Assembly (NCBI RefSeq): GCF_905147045.1
Contig: NC_065893.1
Span: forward strand, 2,790,001-2,854,000
DNA from: Nymphalis io
Lineage: Eukaryota > Arthropoda > Insecta > Lepidoptera > Nymphalidae
Reading direction: 5' to 3'
DNA length: 64,000 bases
Under the pieces are notes generated by a model, which had not been told where the DNA came from, searched no databases, and saw nothing but the letters and a program-made list of their open reading frames with translations. The stretch's first letter is position 1, and the number at the start of each line of letters is the position of its first letter. Below, piece after piece: positions 58,263 through 64,000 of the stretch. Both the position numbers and the translations under genes were made by a program.

Positions 58263-59039
58263 TTACTTACTTACTTACAATACTAGTACTATATATACTA
58301 GTGGTTTTTGTATACAATATCACGAAGCCAAGCGATAAGGCCGCCTTTGCGCACCTTTTGTTGTTTGATTGTTTCCTATATATATATTCCCATTACTCTT
58401 GTGTTTATGTTATGCTGTAAGTATAAAATAAACAAATAAACACGACCTATACAGTCTTCGTAGTTATAAATAGAAAAAGGAACAATAAAAAGAAATATAA
58501 TCATACAACGCATGATAAAAAAAATGGTGCAGATGTACGTACGATCAAAAGAAGTTCATATTTAGCCCACAAACAAGTCTAAATACAAAACCGTAGTGAA
58601 ATCCAGTGAGTTCTTTAGAAATATTCAAAACTAGCTCATCTTAAATGCTTCCAAAGCGTTAGATAGTCAAAATGAAGCACAAGTTGGTGAACGCTGTACA
58701 CACTTAAATTCTTAGCTTAAACACAAAATAGCGCATTGAAGATGTTTCCAACGCGGTTTTGAAACATTTTAATTTCAAGAGGCGTATTTATGTGACATTT
58801 TACGAAAAACTTTTTTTTTCTTTGCTACAGAAAATATAAATTCATGCACAAAACCTGCTACTTCGTTTATCCGTGACTTCGCTTGGTTAGTGTTACGACA
58901 ACGAAATATTGTATTGACTGCTAGTCACATTGCCACACAAACACTCCCTACTCCCTGAATCTTTTAATAATCGAATTCAAAAGGTGCTATGGACACGTTT
59001 AGAAGTTTTTAAATGTTGACATATGGGCTTACACATGGC

Positions 59040-59275
59040 GCGAAAGTATAGCAATAAAAACATTTCTTGCCTCGCACAACCACTCTTTGGAACCAGCTTC
59101 CGCCAGCGACTTTTCCGAACCGATATGACATAAAAACGTTCAAGAAACGAGCGTACTCATTTCTCAAAGGCCAACAATGCACCTGCAAGCCCTTGAGTGT
59201 TGCAGATGTCCATGGGCGGTGGTAGTCACTTTCCACAGGTAAGCCTCCTGCACGTTTGCCGCCTCAAGCATAAAA
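59040..59275 (+). mobile_element. CR1/jockey-like LINE 3' end
   Basis: Plus-strand reading gives F-L-A-R-T-T-T-L-W-N-Q-L-P-P-A-T-F-P then F-K-K-R-A-Y-S-F-L-K-G and V-A-D-V-H-G-R-W, with an A-run at the end. 5'-truncated. Confidence 0.8.
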
Positions 59276-59514
59276 AAAATCGCACCAAGATTTGCCCCGC
59301 CTCAGGCCGGGGCTTACTTTTTTATGATAATTGAGTAGTAAAGACGTTAATAAGTAGTATGCAATATTTAGATGTTGTTCATTTTTATGTCTTAATTTAA
59401 GCCATAAAATATTGTTCCATCCATCAATTTTCATTAAAATCTTTAGGCTTAGTTTCGAAACGAAAACATTCATTTTATCTAGCAAAATATCTTTTAACAG
59501 AATATTTATATAAT

Positions 59515-59833
59515 TTATAATAATAATGTGGAGGACATTATATTAGAATGATTTCGGCCACGGGGGCCAATCAAAAGAGAGATTAGCCAACTGCGCAGGA
59601 AATATTATGGTGCACAAGTGTGTGCGCAAACACAGGTGCACTCTCTAGTCCCTAATTCTTATAATCCGATGGGACAGCATTACGTACTATCCGAGTCACG
59701 GGAGTGTACACACTTTCAACTTCCAGACTGGGTTGAATACCCAATAACTTTTTATTGGCCCGACATGGCAATTGAACCCAGGACCTCCGAGTCTGCGGCC
59801 TTATATATACCCACTATAACAACGAGGCAGTCG
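59515..59833 (-). repeat. SINE family D
   Basis: Reverse copy of the unit at 38832, with a deletion after ataatccgatggg. The tRNA-like head end (gaacccaggacctccgagt) is kept. Confidence 0.8.
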
Positions 59834-59865
59834 AGTTATTATTATAATTTATTTATGAATATTAC

Positions 59866-59948
59866 ATGGCAAGGTGGACCGACGATTTAAAATAGGTGGC
59901 AGGTACGGGATGGACGCGCAGGGACAGTGGACGGCAAAAGGCTGAAAA
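59866..59948 (+). repeat. RTE-like LINE tail fragment
   Basis: Short copy sharing gtggaccgacgattt and ggcaggtacgggatgga with 50594-50848, ending in an A-run. Confidence 0.7.
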
Positions 59949-61149
59949 AAAAATGAGTATTATAACAATTTATTTTGACGTACTTTTAGCCTATGGTAAA
60001 TCATAACAATGTTTGTCAATAAACTATATAGCATTTATAGTAAACTTGACAGAACTGGAGCGCTATTCTGTAAGAGCTCACTACGTATCTCAGTTTATGG
60101 GAGATCAGAGGCTAAATGTTATAATTCATTATTATATTCATACTAACTCGAAATTCTAATACCTAAAACATCTCGCGTTAGTATTTTATTCGTATACTTA
60201 TATGACTCGTAACGTGTTCAAAGACGTTACACCTCAATGATCCAATCCTAAAATATATATTATATCATCCGAATGGTTTTAAATTGAAGGCAGTGCACAT
60301 ATCGACCTTTTATTCATTTTAAAATCTAAAACCTTCGTTTCCTATGACCTATTTAAAGTCTTTATGTAACTTGGATATCGGGCTACATAAGGCTAGTATT
60401 TAAAAATGTTATGTACATTGGATTCAGCTGTCGATTGAATTTAACTGTTGCAAGCTATCAGGAATGCGAGCGCAGAAATTGAATAGACGCCTTTCGACCG
60501 TAGATTATTTAAGAGATAAAACATTTATTGAGTTTCCTTTGTGACATTATTGGGTTGGTCATGACAACATTTTTCAATGGCACGGTATATTAATTTTCTA
60601 TATCGATTGATCATGCCCAATACTATTTGGAAATGGAAGGATACGGAGAATATATCATTTAATTCATTAAGTTGTTTCAACAAAAATATTTGTTATCATA
60701 ATGTATACTTGATTTTAAGCCACATGAAAACAGAAGTGGTATTACAAGGACATAAGATCTTAGATGCCATTGTTGGTAATTACTTACATTAAAAAAATAC
60801 GTCTTTAAGAATCTCTCTGAATTAGAGGTGGCCAGTTACCAGCTCAATTTGACCTGATCGTTCGTTCTATCGGCATTACTATTCATAATTAAAAATTGCT
60901 AAAATAATATTTATAATTTTATTTATTTTGGTATCAATATATATTTAGTAATTGAAAGCATGTGCAATTAAACTAAAATGCGTTATCATTTATGTTTTTC
61001 TATCGAATTACAAACCGGTCATTATCAATATTTTAATAAAAAAAGTTATTAGCGTCTGATTACTGATAGAGTATTTACGGAACTTAAAGCAGATAAATGT
61101 TTATTGATGTTAAACATTGAAGTTAAATGTTTTCATACTAATATTTCAT
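59949..61149. other. Intron stretch, nothing identified
   Basis: AT-rich; no repeat or coding feature supported. A faint Metulj-like relic may be present near 60735-60790. Confidence 0.45.
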
Positions 61150-61340
61150 CATCATCATCATATTCAACCCACATTAATCCACTGCTGAACATAGGAACAC
61201 TGTCTCCTCATAGGCGCGCCAATTCTCCCGGTCCTGTACTAATCGCATCCATTGAGCACCCGCCATTTTTCTATAATCGTCTGACCATCGGGCGGGTGGT
61301 CTGCCACCACCACTCCGTGACGACTTTAATCCCTTAAAGT
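61150..61340 (-). mobile_element. RTE-like LINE C-terminus
   Basis: Minus-strand reading gives G-R-P-P-A-R-W-S-D-D-Y-R-K-M-A-G then W-M-R-L-V-Q-D-R-E-N-W-R, the conserved RTE C-terminus, followed by an atg-type simple repeat tail at 61147-61161. Confidence 0.85.
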
Positions 61341-62285
61341 GAATACTAATATTTAAAACCACTTAATCACACATAAGGCATAAGAAAAAAAATAAAAAGA
61401 TATCTATCTATTTACATATTTTATCACATCTTAATCAATTATATAAAATGATAAATTGTTTTTGGAATTGTGGGGTCAGTGAATTACATAGCCTTCATCT
61501 TATTAATTTAAGAAACCCATTAACATAAGTTATGTAATAAGAAGATTGAACAGAATTGCATTATTATAACCCAATAGCATTAGACATTTCGACGCACCAA
61601 AATATATATAGAAAAAAAAAACAGTTTTGGTAGTCTTATTTTCAAAAATTTATTTATAATAGTGGAAAATACATTACACACCTTAAATTACCTAAAATTA
61701 GTTTTATAGTATATGTATATAACTTATTAATATAAAGCCAAGAAACTATTCATAAACAGCAAGCAGCAACAGTCAATAATTAATATTAAAACACAAATTT
61801 TTTAATCGATGGGACGAGTAATATTGCCGTATGTACACTTTAATAAAACAACGTTTTACATAACGTAATTAAAACTCAAGGCACAAGACAATATAAATTG
61901 AGAATAATAACACGAGAAATACAAAATATATTTCACAAAGCAAATTTTCATCGCAAACCTCTCCGTAATACTCATCGGTTGTAAGCAAAAATACAAGACA
62001 GGGTTCGAACGAACCTAATCTCTAAATAGGTCAATGGGAGGAGTCCTATCGATTGCCACCACTTGTGCGGTTCGCAGGAACGTTGTAACGATGTAACCAT
62101 ACCATAAGCTGAAGCGATAATAGGGGATGAGCGGGTATCTTGTACCGGAATATAATTTTATCATTCAGTTATGGTATTACTTTAATGTGCTGGCTTAATC
62201 ATTATATATATATGTATTCTTTTCTTTAGTAGATGTTATAAAAATAATAATATTATGCTCGTGTCCTGCGTTAATAGTTGTAACT
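61341..62285. other. Intron stretch, nothing identified
   Basis: AT-rich, with a GC-richer unassigned patch at about 61955-62130. No gene or repeat recognised. Confidence 0.45.
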
Positions 62286-62367
62286 CATCATTTAAACCGG
62301 AACACAACAATTCTAATTATTGCTGTTTGGCGGTAGAATATTTGATGAGTGGGCGGTACCTACATCT
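62286..62367 (-). repeat. Metulj-like SINE fragment
   Basis: Reverse fragment with accggaacacaacaat and ttgctgtttggcggtagaat. Confidence 0.75.
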
Positions 62368-62697
62368 ACATCAAGTAAGCTTTAGAACGGTCCACGCTAG
62401 CCAGTAGATTTCAAACAATACGAGTAACCGCTACCATAATAACAATAATGAGGTCAAACGTACGAATGTTACGAGAGGCCCTTAGTGCTTGAGACCTACA
62501 TGCGGTTGAGCGGATTTTAAGTTTTTATATTGTTAATTGTTCTAATCGAAGGCTCGTAGGATAAACATTAGTTATTTATGTAAAAACATATACATAAAAT
62601 ACATATTTTGTCGTTATCAAAATTAATCTATACCTACTAACGACACAAGATAGCCCTGATTATGGCAATCCTACCCGCAGGAGACAGTAAAGGAGGT

Positions 62698-62735
62698 GTA
62701 TTGTATGCATGTATGTATGTATGTGTGTATGTAAT
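62698..62735. repeat. GTAT microsatellite
   Basis: Imperfect (GTAT)n run of about 38 bases. Confidence 0.85.
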
Positions 62736-62959
62736 ACTTAAATAGGAAAGTAACTGAAAAGGAAGCTTTTGCGCAACCGTGGGTACGCAATCCGTTACAT
62801 TAGATGTAAGAAATTTATTACATTTTCCCGTCATTCGTCTTTCCCCCAACATCATGAGATGTAAACAAAACAAATGTATTTACCAAATTTAAAAATATAT
62901 GTTAAGCAAGTACAGTAGCACCGTACTGAAAAATAAACCATGTTCTCTTAATTATAAAG

Positions 62960-63180
62960 TGCAATTTATCGCATCACTTGTTTTCCTCTAATGCAGTTCC
63001 GAACGGTTTGACCTAGGGCCAATTATCTCGATAATTCCCCGCTACCGCGCGCGCTTCCCGTCCTTGTTTATGGCCTAAGAAATACGGTACAAAGGGGTGA
63101 AACGTTTAAGCTTTTTCCAAGCGTAGATTTCGCCTTGGATACACGTATGTAGTTACGTAAGAGCGTAGACTTTTTGCTTG
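62960..63180. other. GC-richer patch with bZIP palindrome
   Basis: Contains ccgcgcgcgc and, at 63153-63160, TTACGTAA, the core of PAR-bZIP/C-EBP type sites. No exon signature; possible intronic enhancer. Confidence 0.3.
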
Positions 63181-63375
63181 TACGGACTTAGAGTGGCATT
63201 ACGATACTGGATTTTTAGAATGAACATCTTATGTAACGGGTATTCATTTAGTTGTATTTTCTTTTGTTAATTCCCACTTAGACGATCTAGAAACTTCCAT
63301 TAGCGTTGTTCTTTTTTTAAATCTTTTGTTCATTTAAGAACAATTATACATTTCAAGTAAGGGTATTTTATATTC

Positions 63376-63475
63376 GTACCGAGTCACCGGTTATTCTACC
63401 GCCATAGAGCATTACTTTGTAATGTTTGAATGGTGAATGGTGAGTGAATCGTTGTAATTATCATACCAACAAATA
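63376..63475 (+). repeat. Metulj-like SINE relic
   Basis: Weak match: ttattctaccgccata, ttgaatggtgaatggtgagtg and gttgtaatta keep the order of the SINE. Confidence 0.5.
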
Positions 63476-64000
63476 GCTCATTAGCTAATTGCCTATTCTA
63501 CTTTATTAAAATATGTAAAAAATAATATCGAAAACTGCAACTGATTAATTGTTCACTCTTTTTGAAAATTATAATAATAAAATACGGTATTTTTTTATTT
63601 TATTATGATGATCCATTAACGTTAAAAATTGTTAATAAAAAAAAACTTATTATCCCTTTAATAAATTCTATAGACAATAATTTATTTTTAAAAATCACAT
63701 TGACATCGGCATTGAAACCACCAGTGTGAATGAAACAACGTTAGAAAGAGTGAGAGGTGTGATCGCTTGTTACGTCAAAATTGTAAGCTTGGCATTAGAT
63801 ACTTCTTCTTTGGCCGACCGCCATATCAGCTGTCCCCATGCGTCCACTTACGTTATGCGTAATATTTATAAAATGTTTTGTTTTGAATTATAATCACATA
63901 TTAGTTCTAACACGTGACTTATCCAGTACGCCTACGTTTTATAAAAATAAATTACTATTTTAACATTATTTTTGCAGTATAAGTGTAAAAAAATTAATGT

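Larger units (their letters stand above)
48729..64000. other. slo: slowpoke intron 1 (continues past window)
   Basis: No exon encoding the expected S1 region was found, so the remaining 15 kb is read as intron. It is mostly AT-rich and contains the SINE, LINE and regulatory candidates listed separately. Small open frames at 52303-52500 (+), 56311-56538 (-) and 60577-60792 (+) have no recognisable family. Confidence 0.7.

Overview
The window is insect nuclear DNA, most likely from a moth or butterfly. It is AT-rich, has short intron-split genes with GT..AG junctions, and is dense in repeat families typical of Lepidoptera: a Metulj-like SINE of about 290 bp in more than 15 copies, tRNA-headed SINEs, CR1/jockey-like and RTE-like LINEs and a decayed Ty3/gypsy element. 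No operon, CRISPR array, rRNA or functional tRNA gene is visible. The species cannot be named from the sequence alone.

Host genes, all on the + strand: (1) 1-2407, the 3' part of a Spatzle-like cystine-knot gene whose 5' exons lie outside the window; (2) 26868-30643, a complete six-exon Spatzle-like gene (189 aa); (3) 38625-42258, a complete seven-exon Spatzle-like gene (223 aa); (4) 43658-45069, a three-exon CutA1 gene (143 aa); (5) 48414-48728, the first coding exon of the BK calcium-activated potassium channel slowpoke, with a CpG-rich leader before it. From 48729 to 64000 the window appears to be slowpoke intron 1. The three Spatzle-like genes share intron phases, a 101-nt exon, seven knot cysteines and an N-glycosylation sequon, so they look like tandem duplicates encoding secreted Toll-type ligands. 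They differ in the linker before the knot: genes 1 and 3 have Arg candidates for protease activation, gene 2 has no Arg there, and gene 3 has an additional 117-nt exon.

Between the genes: 3.1-9.3 kb holds two minus-strand copies of one LINE (one near full length with two nonsense codons, one truncated at both ends). From 9.4 to 26.3 kb the sequence is gene-poor with SINEs and LINE tails. From 33.9 to 37.9 kb there is a broken gypsy element with a SINE inside its pol region. The slowpoke intron holds more SINE and LINE pieces and several candidate control sites (CRE, heat-shock-element-like).

Exon models were built by hand from splice consensus, reading frame and family similarity. Repeat boundaries are good to about 5-10 bases for young copies and looser for old ones. 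Family names for repeats are from recollection and were not searched.
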